22,436 bases of DNA from Candidatus Aerophobetes bacterium Ae_b3b (lineage in GTDB: Bacteria; Aerophobota; Aerophobia; Aerophobales; AE-B3A): the NCBI GenBank assembly GCA_005223085.1, contig NJBP01000038.1, positions 1-22,436 on the forward strand. The letters are read 5' to 3'. The translations under genes were made by a program, and so were the position numbers. The stretch's first letter is position 1; each line of letters opens with the position of its first letter. Below the pieces are notes generated by a model. The model did not search any database, was not told where the DNA came from, and saw only the letters and a list, made by a program, of their open reading frames with translations. Below, piece by piece: positions 7,640 to 14,820 of the stretch.

Positions 7640-8242
7640 TTAAAAACCCCCGCTGCTTTCGACTGTTAAGTAGGAACTGAGCCTTTCTTTTAAATTTGTT
7701 CTTGCCCAATAGAGACGCCTCTCCACGCTCTTTACCGAACAACCTAGGATTCTGGAGATCTCTTTATAAGAGAGTCCTTCATATATCTGAAGAATGGTAG
7801 CCATCCTTTGCTTGGCCGGTAAAGAATCAATCGCCTTTCTTATTAATGCATTTCTTTCTTTTTTTTCCAAAATCTGCTGAGGTGAAGGAGCAGCATCGGC
7901 AATTTTCTCGATCAACTCCTCCTCTTTTTCTTCTCCTGCTGAAATAGGTTTACTCAGCGAGACAGTCTGAACCTTTGCCTTTTTCCTTATTTCGTTGAGA
8001 CAAAGATTGGTAGTAATCTTGTATAACCAGGTAGTAAATTTTGCCTTTGCTTGGTACTTTTTTGCTGCCCGGTATACTCTTAAGAAAACTTCAACAGCTA
8101 AATCTTCTGCCTCATCTCTCTCACCAATAAATTGATAGATAATATTTATAATGCTCTCTTTGTGCTTTTGCACGAGTTTTTCAAAGGAGGAAATATCACC
8201 CTTTTGAAACTCCAGCATTAAACTGACATCGGAATCCAGCAT
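7640..8242 (-). CDS. ECF-family RNA polymerase sigma factor (RpoE-like)
   Basis: 200 residues. Region sigma-2 lies at about 20-90 with DEAEDLAVEVFLRVYRAA and the -10-binding stretch FTTWLYKITTNLCLNEIRKK. An acidic linker (about 100-130) follows, then region sigma-4 at about 138-190 with LPAKQRMATILQIYEGLSYK and a helix-turn-helix (ISRILGCSVKSVERRLYWAR). The ATG at 8240-8242 follows AGAGAGAAGG, whose spacing is short. It heads the operon with the ZAS anti-sigma factor and two LTxxQ proteins. I could not find a convincing ECF-type (AAC / GTC) promoter pair shared by this gene and the pump operon, so the regulon cannot be read from sequence alone. Confidence 0.93.
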   Translation of the reverse strand: MLDSDVSLMLEFQKGDISSFEKLVQKHKESIINIIYQFIGERDEAEDLAVEVFLRVYRAAKKYQAKAKFTTWLYKITTNLCLNEIRKKAKVQTVSLSKPISAGEEKEEELIEKIADAAPSPQQILEKKERNALIRKAIDSLPAKQRMATILQIYEGLSYKEISRILGCSVKSVERRLYWARTNLKERLSSYLTVESSGGF

Positions 8243-8375
8243 CCTTCTCTCTTTTTTATCAACCCGAATTTTCGGAAAAACCCCCGTTTTTATTAAAAAT
8301 AGTAGAATCAGGTCCCTCTATAAACTCAGTCGCATTTTGCTATATACTTTCGCCAAAGTCAAAGGAAATCAAGTC

Positions 8376-8406
8376 AAAAAAATCGGGGGAGGTTTTACCC
8401 TCCCCC
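8376..8406 (-). terminator. Second copy of the GGGGGAGG/CCTCCCCC terminator
   Basis: The same stem as at 6079-6109, with loop GTAAAA in place of GTGAAG (minus strand) and the same run of seven T. It also shares flanks: CTTCATC on one side and ATCAAGTC on the other (plus strand). It lies between the decayed LTxxQ fragment and the sigma-factor gene, and would stop transcripts entering the sigma operon from upstream. Confidence 0.85.
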
Positions 8407-8463
8407 TTCATCTATGTAAAAGGAGAGAAAATGAAGTTTTCCCTCCATCATTAACCTTTCGGT

Positions 8464-8590
8464 TTATCGCTAGCAGCCAGGATAACCCATAGGCCCTCTG
8501 TGTCTCATAGGTCCACCAAATCCCCGACCTAAACCCTCCCGGGAAGCTCCTCTAGCTGCTGCCTGGTAAGAAGATCTCTTAAGGGTAAAT
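8464..8590 (-). pseudogene. Decayed 3' end of an LTxxQ gene (copy of 6131-6250 region)
   Basis: The plus-strand text at 8464-8573 aligns base for base with 6131-6242, apart from one missing base near 8538. Shared runs include CCAAATCCCCGACCTAAACCC. In the reverse frame it reads LLTRQQLEELPG, then shifts frame to GRGFGGPMRHRGPMGYPGC and a stop. The intact gene has LLTSEQLEKLPGLGLGRGFG ... GHGCWR there. The frameshift, the Trp-to-stop change before the end and an in-frame TAA upstream show it is not a working gene. The 5' part is gone. With the nearby terminator copy, it marks an old duplication. Confidence 0.75.
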
Positions 8591-8722
8591 CTCCTTTTAC
8601 CTGTTAGTTTATTCATTAGACTACCAAAGGAGAAAAATGTTCCATCACAGCTTTCTATTTTCCCTTAGTGGGGGGAGGTGTAATTTTTACCAATTGATTC
8701 AAAAACGATATTTTATCACTTT

Positions 8723-10222
8723 CTACAAGATGAGTTCTTTTAAGGCAGGATAAATCTTCAGATAATTCTGGTATCTCTCCATATACTGTGAATGCTGCTT
8801 CATATCCGGTCCAAATATTTTATTAATCTTTACCCAATGCCCCGCCCCTTCTTGTGGAGAGTCAAAATTATTTATGCTTACACCGGCTAAAATTGCTGCT
8901 CCCAGGGAAGCAGCCTCAGAAACCTTGAGAGTACATACTCTCTTGCCTAAAACGTCGGCCCTGAGTTGAAGCCATCTTTCAGACTTTGCCCCTCCTCCAA
9001 TTGCCCGAATTTCCTCCCAAGGAATACCCGCCTCCTGGAGTTTATCCATATTTAACCTAAGATCATAATTATTACTGTCCAACATAGCTCTGGATACATC
9101 CTGTTTAGTAGTATCTAAAGTGAGCCCCAAAATAGCACCTTTGGACTTAGAACTTAGAGTAGGGGTTCCACTTCCCACAAAATGGGGAAGAATATACACA
9201 TCCACTGGTTCGGGACTTGCCTTCTCCACTATTACATCATATACATCCTGGCCGGTCCTCTCAGCTTCCATCTTTTCCTCAAAACAGAAAGTATCTCTGT
9301 ACCATCTAAGCAGGAGACCTCCAGTAAGATTAAAGGAAATAGTGATATATATATCTGGGCAGGTATGAGGATAACAGCAGTAGTTACTCTCCAGCATTTT
9401 CCTAGTTAAAAGTGGCTCTTTAATAGCAGGGCATAGTACGTCTGATGTGCCAATGGCATTCATAACCAGACCCGGAGAAACCACTCCTGCTCCTAATGCT
9501 CCACAGGGTTGATCGTGTCCCCCGGTGGCAACTACCACATCCCTTCTTAGACCGAGTTCTTCAGCTACTCTTTTATTAACTTTACCTAGCGGGTATCCAG
9601 AAGGTCTAGGTTCCGCCAAAAGCTCTTGACTCACTCCTGCAAATGATAGAATCTTTTCCGACCATTTTTTTTCTCTTATATCAAAGCACATAGTCCTTGC
9701 GGCAAGAGAATAATCAATAGTAGGAAAGACCCCAAGTTTAGATATAACAAAATCCTCAACACATAGAAACTTCCAAGCTTTACGGTAGATATCTGGTTGA
9801 TTCTCTTTCATCCACATTATCTTATTTATAGTGTACATGGGGTGTAGAGGCATTCCGGTAATTTGAAAGATCTCTTCTTTACCCATTCTTTCCTGCCACC
9901 ATTGATATTGGGGTTCGGTTCGCTTATCAAAGGAGATGATAAAATTATAAAGAGGTTGACCATCTCTGCTTACGGGAACTACAGCTTCTCCCTGAGTGGA
10001 TACACTTAAAGCCTTAATTGGATCAGAACGAGTCTGGGTCGCTACCTCAAAGACCACCTGTTTTATTTTATCCCACAGAAGATTTGCATCTAGTTCCGTC
10101 CAACCCGGTTTAGGGTGAAAAAGAGGATACTCACGATAAGCCTGGGAAAGGATATTGCCCCCCTTATCAAAGGCTACTGCTTTACACCCTGTGGTACCAA
10201 TATCAAGACCTACCAAGCTCAT
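8723..10222 (-). CDS. FGGY-family carbohydrate kinase (xylulokinase-like)
   Basis: 499 residues, the usual FGGY length. The N-terminal phosphate-binding loop is GLDIGTTGCKA (Asp7). A substrate-side motif SVSTQGEAVVPVSRDG lies at 73-88. The catalytic Asp237 sits in ATGGHDQPCGALGAG, and the C-terminal adenosine loop is AIGGGAKSERWLQLRADVLG (about 407-426). The family phosphorylates ketoses, polyols or related compounds with ATP. TQGEA in place of the SGQMHG motif of true XylB argues against a plain D-xylulose kinase. ATG at 10220-10222 has GAGG upstream. It is the last gene of the cupin/E1/RuBisCO-like/dehydrogenase cluster, 76 nt after the second dehydrogenase. Its substrate is probably the entry sugar of that pathway (inference). 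No strong terminator was seen behind it. Confidence 0.88.
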   Translation of the reverse strand: MSLVGLDIGTTGCKAVAFDKGGNILSQAYREYPLFHPKPGWTELDANLLWDKIKQVVFEVATQTRSDPIKALSVSTQGEAVVPVSRDGQPLYNFIISFDKRTEPQYQWWQERMGKEEIFQITGMPLHPMYTINKIMWMKENQPDIYRKAWKFLCVEDFVISKLGVFPTIDYSLAARTMCFDIREKKWSEKILSFAGVSQELLAEPRPSGYPLGKVNKRVAEELGLRRDVVVATGGHDQPCGALGAGVVSPGLVMNAIGTSDVLCPAIKEPLLTRKMLESNYCCYPHTCPDIYITISFNLTGGLLLRWYRDTFCFEEKMEAERTGQDVYDVIVEKASPEPVDVYILPHFVGSGTPTLSSKSKGAILGLTLDTTKQDVSRAMLDSNNYDLRLNMDKLQEAGIPWEEIRAIGGGAKSERWLQLRADVLGKRVCTLKVSEAASLGAAILAGVSINNFDSPQEGAGHWVKINKIFGPDMKQHSQYMERYQNYLKIYPALKELIL

Positions 10223-10298
10223 TTTATCCTCTACCGCTCTGGCCCAGACCCCAGTTCTTCTCTTTTGGATAACATGGTCTACCTTTCAGAGTTATAGC

Positions 10299-11342
10299 TT
10301 AAAGGTTAGGATTAACAAAGATTTTAAGTCCTTTTCTTTCCTCTGCCAGCTTTATTGCCTGGAGAAAATCAGACAAACCCAGTCGGTAGCTTACATATTC
10401 CTTAGCCTTGATCTTACCAGAGACAATCATATCCAGAGCTATTTTGCACTGACGGGTGGAACAGCCGTGAGTTCCAATCACAAAGGCTTCCTTGTAGTGA
10501 ATCAGGTTAGAGTTAAATTTTATGAAAGGGCTGTCTTTGGGTAGACCTCCAAATAAATTCACATTTCCCCGTTTAGCAACTATCTCGAGAGCCTGTTGTT
10601 GAGCCTCACCTGAGCCACAGGCAACTATCACCACATCTGCTCCTCTTCTCTCAGTCTCTTGCATGACCCTTTCTACCACGTCCTCCCTCAAGGGACTAAT
10701 GTAGACATTGGCTCCGGTGAATTCAGCTTGCTTAAGTCTGGGTAAAGACCTTTGAACCAGTATTATTTTCTGTGCTCCAAAAGCTCTGCACACTTCCACA
10801 TTGAGACATCCAACAGGTCCTGCTCCTATTACAACTACCACATCCCCTACCTTTACCCGAGAAAGCTCACAGGCATTTATAGCGCAGGAAGCTGGATCAA
10901 TCAAAGCTGCCTCTTCAAAAGAGACACCTTTTAGAATAGGTATTACGCATCTCTGCTTGACAGCTTGAAGTGGAATCATTACATATTGGGCAAACCCTCC
11001 ATCTCGATGAACACCTATAGTTTGCAGTCTATCACAGGAGGTCTGCATGCCTCTCTCACAGTAAAAACAGGTCCCGCAGGGAATATTTGGAGCTATCACC
11101 ACTCTCTCTCCTTCGCGGTAACCTTGGATGCCCTCCCCTACCTGAGCTATGGTACCTGCCAGTTCATGCCCGGGGATTAAGGGTAGCTTAGCTGCAGAGT
11201 AACCATACTTATACATTTTTACATCTGTACCACAGATTGCACAGGTCTCAACCTTTACTGTAAGACCTCCTCTGGGAGGCTGAGGATCGGGAACCTCTCT
11301 TAGCTCAAAATTTTCAACCCCGGTTAAGAGGGCTGCTTTCAA
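10299..11342 (-). CDS. Zinc-dependent MDR alcohol/polyol dehydrogenase (second of pair)
   Basis: 347 residues of the medium-chain dehydrogenase family. Catalytic zinc residues are Cys37 (CAICGTD) and His59-Glu60 (PGHE). The structural zinc lobe has Cys89, 92, 95 and 103 (PCGTCFYCERGMQTSC). The NAD(P) Rossmann motif is VIGAGPVG (171-178). The set fits the sorbitol/threonine/galactitol-phosphate dehydrogenase branch that oxidises a secondary alcohol. The start is TTG at 11340-11342 with AGGAGG 6 nt before it; no ATG fits as well. It is only distantly similar to the preceding dehydrogenase, so the pair probably acts on two different intermediates. The gap to the previous gene is 47 nt and the direction is the same. 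Confidence 0.87.
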   Translation of the reverse strand: MKAALLTGVENFELREVPDPQPPRGGLTVKVETCAICGTDVKMYKYGYSAAKLPLIPGHELAGTIAQVGEGIQGYREGERVVIAPNIPCGTCFYCERGMQTSCDRLQTIGVHRDGGFAQYVMIPLQAVKQRCVIPILKGVSFEEAALIDPASCAINACELSRVKVGDVVVVIGAGPVGCLNVEVCRAFGAQKIILVQRSLPRLKQAEFTGANVYISPLREDVVERVMQETERRGADVVIVACGSGEAQQQALEIVAKRGNVNLFGGLPKDSPFIKFNSNLIHYKEAFVIGTHGCSTRQCKIALDMIVSGKIKAKEYVSYRLGLSDFLQAIKLAEERKGLKIFVNPNL

Positions 11343-11389
11343 ATCTTACCTCCTGGAAGAATCAAAAATTTTTAGCATTTTTCCCTTAT

Positions 11390-12442
11390 TCAAGGAGAGA
11401 AAATTATCTTGTTATATATCATCTTCCCTTCATACATCTTTTTGAATGTCTCAGCAATGTCTTCAAGCTTTACTCGGTGAGATATAAGGGGCTTTGCCTT
11501 GATTGCTCTGGCGGCCATAAACTGCACACTGATCTTCCACTCGTTGTCCAAAGGAGAAAAATTTGAATTGACCGCTCCATAAACCTCAAGTTCTCTACGG
11601 AAGATTCTGGTAAAAACTTCATCTGGCAACAAAACGTCCGAGTAGGATCTGCCAATAAGGATAACTTTTGCCCTTTTGCGAGCTATGAGGAGGGATTGTC
11701 TTTGAGTGGCAGTTGAACCAGCAGTTTCCATTACCACATCTGCTCCTTTACCCTTTGTTTCCTCCATAACCTTTTCTACTACATCTTCCTTCTCTGCATT
11801 TATGCAAACATCTACCCCTAACTCCCTCGCTATTTTCAATTTATCTTCTATGATATCCACTGCTACCACCTTACCTGCTCCCATGGCCACAGCCCATTGA
11901 CAGGCCAACATCCCTATGGGGCCTGTTCCAAGTATAACTACACTTTGACCTGGCCTTATTCCTCCTGCTCGTTTAATACCATGTAGAGCCACACAGGCCG
12001 GATCAGTCATGGCTCCCTCGTCAAAGTCTACCTCTTTTGGAAGTCGTACCAGATTTACCACTGGTATTTTAACGTATTCAGCAAAGGCTCCATGAGATCT
12101 AGAACCCAGATAATCGTAATCCTCACACAAGTTATACTGACCCTGCAGACACCATTCACACCTCATGCAGGGTATTAAGGGGTAAGCGGTAACTCTATCC
12201 CCTACCTTGAAAGAGGTAGCTTTTTCTCCAATTTTGGCTATTTCTCCAGAGAACTCGTGTCCCGGTATACAGGGAAAAACATGGGTTCCTTCTACCATAA
12301 TTCGTTGTAGATCCGATCCACAGTTTCCTGCTGCTTTTACTTTAAGTAAAACATCATTTGGTCCAATTTTGGGAACCTCTACCTCTTCGCATCTTAAATC
12401 ACCCGGGGCGTGAAGAACTGCCGCCATCATCTTCTCTTCCAT
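11390..12442 (-). CDS. Zinc-dependent MDR dehydrogenase, galactitol-1-phosphate 5-dehydrogenase-like
   Basis: 350 residues. Catalytic zinc residues are Cys41 (NCGSDL) and His62-Glu63 (PGHEFSG). Structural zinc cysteines are 92, 95, 98 and 106. The Rossmann motif is LGTGPIGMLA (171-180). Several stretches recall Escherichia coli GatD from memory: CGSDL-RI, GHEFSG-I, YD-LGSR--G-FAEY, and a late N-SP---EW motif. GatD oxidises a sugar-alcohol phosphate to a ketose phosphate. A phosphorylated polyol or sugar acid is therefore a sensible substrate, with the FGGY kinase providing the phosphate (inference). ATG at 12440-12442 follows GGAGGTTCTTA. It lies 13 nt after the RuBisCO-like gene, so the two are surely cotranscribed. 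Confidence 0.87.
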   Translation of the reverse strand: MEEKMMAAVLHAPGDLRCEEVEVPKIGPNDVLLKVKAAGNCGSDLQRIMVEGTHVFPCIPGHEFSGEIAKIGEKATSFKVGDRVTAYPLIPCMRCEWCLQGQYNLCEDYDYLGSRSHGAFAEYVKIPVVNLVRLPKEVDFDEGAMTDPACVALHGIKRAGGIRPGQSVVILGTGPIGMLACQWAVAMGAGKVVAVDIIEDKLKIARELGVDVCINAEKEDVVEKVMEETKGKGADVVMETAGSTATQRQSLLIARKRAKVILIGRSYSDVLLPDEVFTRIFRRELEVYGAVNSNFSPLDNEWKISVQFMAARAIKAKPLISHRVKLEDIAETFKKMYEGKMIYNKIIFSP

Positions 12443-12455
12443 TAAGAACCTCCGT

Positions 12456-13613
12456 TCAGCTTTTCAATCCCATCTTTTGCTTGAGAGCTCGCAATTTCCT
12501 GGCTGAACTTCCCTCATCTTTGTAGATACCTATGTGGTCTAAAAACAGGGTATCATCTCCATAAAAATCATAGTATTCGGCCATATTTTCAAGGCTGATA
12601 CCAGAAACTACAGGCCAGGTGGCCCTTATTGAAGAGAGTTTCCTTAAGATATCCACATACCTGGCCACCTTTTTTTGTGCTTTTTCAGATTTTCCCCAGA
12701 TCCCCCCCACATGAGAAAAGTCAGCTCCCAGCATCCGGAAGAGTTTGGTGAAAATCTCATAAGAAATACTTAAATTCCCAGAACAGAAAAGACCGTAACC
12801 TACTCTATGTACATAAATGGGGCAAGAAAAATTTTTCTTTAGATAATCTATACTGGATAAACCTATGCAGAAGGGGTCAATCATCAGCCCATTTGCACCG
12901 GAGGAGATAGCTATCTCTGCCGCCTTACCTAAAGTGGAAAAATCAGAGGTAACGTTGGCCATATAAAGCATTTTTCGTCCGGAGTGATGCTGAATTTTAT
13001 CTAAAGTCTGAGCCACCAGTTTTGCCCTCTGCTTCAGTAGACAGATATCGGGATTTACACATACCTCATCATCCTTTACAAAGTCAAATCCAGCTTTAGC
13101 TAAAATAGAAACCACCTCTGCTGTTCTTTCTGGATTCAAACCTAAATTTGGCTTTATGATAGCCCCTATTAGGGGTCTATCCTTTACTTTCAAGAGTTCT
13201 CTTATTCCCTCAATTCCAAACTGAGGGCCCTTATAATGGTGCACGAAAGACGAAGGAAGCTCAAGCTCCAGAAATTTTGCTCCTCCTATGAAGTAAAGAC
13301 TAAATACCTCGCCAGCTACCATGGCCCAAAGATTAGATATGCCACCCAAGCCCGGGTCAATATTGGTAGCAGGGAAAGATAGTTTAATTATGTAAGTACC
13401 CTCATCTTGCTCCTCGATAGACAGGATCTCTCCTTTAATTGAGTCATCTATGAAAGGCAGCTTATCTTCACACTTGTACATCTTTACCCCTTTACGGGTG
13501 GATATATACTGCATCCCACTTGTCATCTCAGCTAGGAGCAGATCAGCCGCTTTGTGAATAGATTCTACTTTAGGGGTTAACTGGTAAGTCACCATGATAT
13601 TTTCCTGTGTCAA
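12456..13613 (-). CDS. RuBisCO-like protein (form IV-type RuBisCO large-subunit homologue)
   Basis: 385 residues with a RuBisCO N-terminal domain (about 8-135) and a TIM barrel (about 145-380). By motif alignment to spinach RuBisCO it keeps Lys175 (K154, GAIIKPNLGL) and Lys201/Asp203/Glu204 (K180, D182, E183 in FVKDDE, the carbamate and magnesium site). It also keeps His294-Arg295 (H269-R270), His327 (H301), loop-6 Lys334 (K308, GGIWGKSE) and Ser379 (S337). It lacks the Thr65-Trp66 pair, Asn123 (Glu102), Lys177 (Asn156), Gly381 (Ile339) and the Gly403-Gly404 phosphate loop (LFLDHIG here). It is thus not a carbon-fixing RuBisCO, but could carry out enolisation or decarboxylation on a different substrate. 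The start is TTG at 13611-13613 with AAAGGAG 8 nt upstream; an ATG 18 nt inside lacks a site. It follows E1-beta after 228 nt. Confidence 0.9.
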   Translation of the reverse strand: MTQENIMVTYQLTPKVESIHKAADLLLAEMTSGMQYISTRKGVKMYKCEDKLPFIDDSIKGEILSIEEQDEGTYIIKLSFPATNIDPGLGGISNLWAMVAGEVFSLYFIGGAKFLELELPSSFVHHYKGPQFGIEGIRELLKVKDRPLIGAIIKPNLGLNPERTAEVVSILAKAGFDFVKDDEVCVNPDICLLKQRAKLVAQTLDKIQHHSGRKMLYMANVTSDFSTLGKAAEIAISSGANGLMIDPFCIGLSSIDYLKKNFSCPIYVHRVGYGLFCSGNLSISYEIFTKLFRMLGADFSHVGGIWGKSEKAQKKVARYVDILRKLSSIRATWPVVSGISLENMAEYYDFYGDDTLFLDHIGIYKDEGSSARKLRALKQKMGLKS

Positions 13614-13841
13614 TTTTTTACTCCTTTAAGTTTTACTAATAAAGTGTTATGTAATCTTGATTCGGGGTTCCAAAGGGAAGAAGATGAGCAGGTTTTCAAC
13701 TCACACAGAACTCATTTCACCTCATAAGTTTGTCAATCCATTACATTTTTCTTTCAACTTTCCTTTCTAAAAATCCTTGTTTTCCTTGGAAATTCTGGTT
13801 CATTTTCACCCTATTAAATCGGGCTCTTAAATCGTCCTAAT
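13614..13841. other. 228-nt gap upstream of the RuBisCO-like gene
   Basis: This is the only long gap inside the catabolic cluster. On the minus strand it has a perfect TTGACA (13731-13736) but no good -10 at the right distance, an inverted repeat TTTCC-TT-GGAAA near 13790, and a short direct repeat of TTAAATCG near 13815-13835. A separate promoter or operator for the RuBisCO-like, dehydrogenase and kinase genes is possible but not shown. No terminator hairpin was seen. Confidence 0.35.
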
Positions 13842-14819
13842 TTAGAAATTTCTTAAGCTTTTTATGGCTATTTTAATATCTTCTTTTTGTGGGATAACAA
13901 AATCTTCCAATACCGGAGCCATGGGAATAGGAACATCCTTGGTTGCCAACCTTTTGACTGGAGCATCTAGATAATCGAAGGCTTCCTCACTTATCCGCGC
14001 AGCTATTTCTGCCCCTGGGCCACAGGTAAGAACTGCTTCATGAACAATTAGCACTCGTCCTGTCTTCTTCACAGATTCGTAGATCGTTTCCATATCTAAG
14101 GGATTCAGCGTTCTCGGATCAATTACTTCAACGCTTATTCCTTCTTGCTCCAGTTCCTCGGCAACGGATAAGGATTTTATGACCATCTCCGCCGTAGCTA
14201 TCAAAGTGACATCCCTACCTTCTTTTTTTACATCAGCTCTGCCAAAGGAAATGGAATACGAATTCTCGGGAACAGGACCTTTTGAGTCATAAAGACAGCG
14301 GTGCTCGAAGTATATCACGGGATTATCATCTAGGATTGCTGTCTTTAAAAGCCCCTTTGCATCATAAGGAGTGGAAGGGATAACTAGCTTCAGCCCTGGA
14401 GTATGCATAAATAGAGCTTCATTAGACTGAGAGTGGTGAGCAGCAGCAGAAAGTCCTGCTCCCAGAATTGTGCGAATAGTAAGTGGAACCTTTACCTGAC
14501 CTCCAAACATGTATCTCATCTTAGCAGCTTGATTGATTATCTGATCTCCAGCCAGGGGCAGAAAATCACAAAACATTATTTCAGTAATAGGTCGCAGTCC
14601 AGCCATTGCTGCACCAGTAGCCGCACCTACGATGGCAACTTCTGAAATGGGAGTATTTCTTACTCTTTTCCTGCCATATTTATCGAAAAGACCTTTGGTC
14701 ACGGTAAATGCTCCTCCCAGTGGTCCAATATCCTCGCCCATCAAAAACACTTTTGCATCGGACCTTAAAGCCTCATCAAGAGCCTCTCTAATTGCTTCTC
14801 GAAAGGTGATTTCTCTCAT
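13842..14819 (-). CDS. Thiamine-diphosphate-dependent dehydrogenase E1 beta subunit (AcoB/PdhB type)
   Basis: 325 residues. It begins MREITFREAIREALDEAL, as 2-oxoacid and acetoin dehydrogenase beta subunits do, and continues with VFLMGEDIGPLGGAF, NTPISEVAIVGAATGAAM and the active-site stretch AAHHSQSNEALFMHTPG. The C-terminal transketolase domain has VIDPRTLNPLD and VLIVHEAV. I use the ATG at 14817-14819, not an in-frame codon 72 nt upstream, because the family starts here, GGGAGG lies 5 nt before it, and the stop of E1-alpha ends one base before. With E1-alpha it should form an alpha2beta2 enzyme that decarboxylates a 2-oxoacid or cleaves a hydroxyketone. No E2 or E3 gene is in the window, so the fate of the thiamine-bound intermediate is open. 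Confidence 0.92.
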   Translation of the reverse strand: MREITFREAIREALDEALRSDAKVFLMGEDIGPLGGAFTVTKGLFDKYGRKRVRNTPISEVAIVGAATGAAMAGLRPITEIMFCDFLPLAGDQIINQAAKMRYMFGGQVKVPLTIRTILGAGLSAAAHHSQSNEALFMHTPGLKLVIPSTPYDAKGLLKTAILDDNPVIYFEHRCLYDSKGPVPENSYSISFGRADVKKEGRDVTLIATAEMVIKSLSVAEELEQEGISVEVIDPRTLNPLDMETIYESVKKTGRVLIVHEAVLTCGPGAEIAARISEEAFDYLDAPVKRLATKDVPIPMAPVLEDFVIPQKEDIKIAIKSLRNF

Positions 14820-14820
14820 A

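Larger units (their letters stand above)
8243..8722. other. 480-nt gap between sigma-factor gene and FGGY kinase
   Basis: The stretch holds the LTxxQ remnant and the duplicated terminator described separately. It also contains the presumed upstream region of the sigma gene. On the minus strand a weak pair TTGACT ... CAAAAT (17 nt apart) lies near 8334-8362, and a small CCGAA/TTCGG hairpin lies at about 8265-8276. The remaining 120 nt next to the kinase stop show nothing clear, apart from a G-rich run (GGGGGGAGG) at about 8671-8679. Confidence 0.4.

Noticed and set aside
8431-8454. Plus-strand mini-ORF (ATG AAG ... TAA, 7 codons) behind AAAAGGAGAG
   Set aside because: Very short and inside the decayed duplicated block; purine-rich text like a ribosome site is common here by composition.
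8671-8702. Possible third copy of the G-rich terminator (GGGGGGAGGTGTAA ... TTACC)
   Set aside because: The C-rich partner arm is missing, so no hairpin forms; the likeness to the two real terminators is too short to claim.
8637-8753. Plus-strand 38-codon ORF behind AAAGGAG
   Set aside because: It runs antisense into the end of the FGGY kinase, has no recognisable protein features, and sits in a decayed region.
12456-13613. True carbon-fixing RuBisCO or a Calvin-cycle locus
   Set aside because: Several essential ribulose-bisphosphate ligands are replaced and no phosphoribulokinase or other cycle gene is nearby.
13708-13736. Promoter based on TTGACA in the gap before the RuBisCO-like gene
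   Set aside because: No acceptable -10 sequence lies 16-18 nt downstream, so the perfect -35 alone was not called as a promoter.
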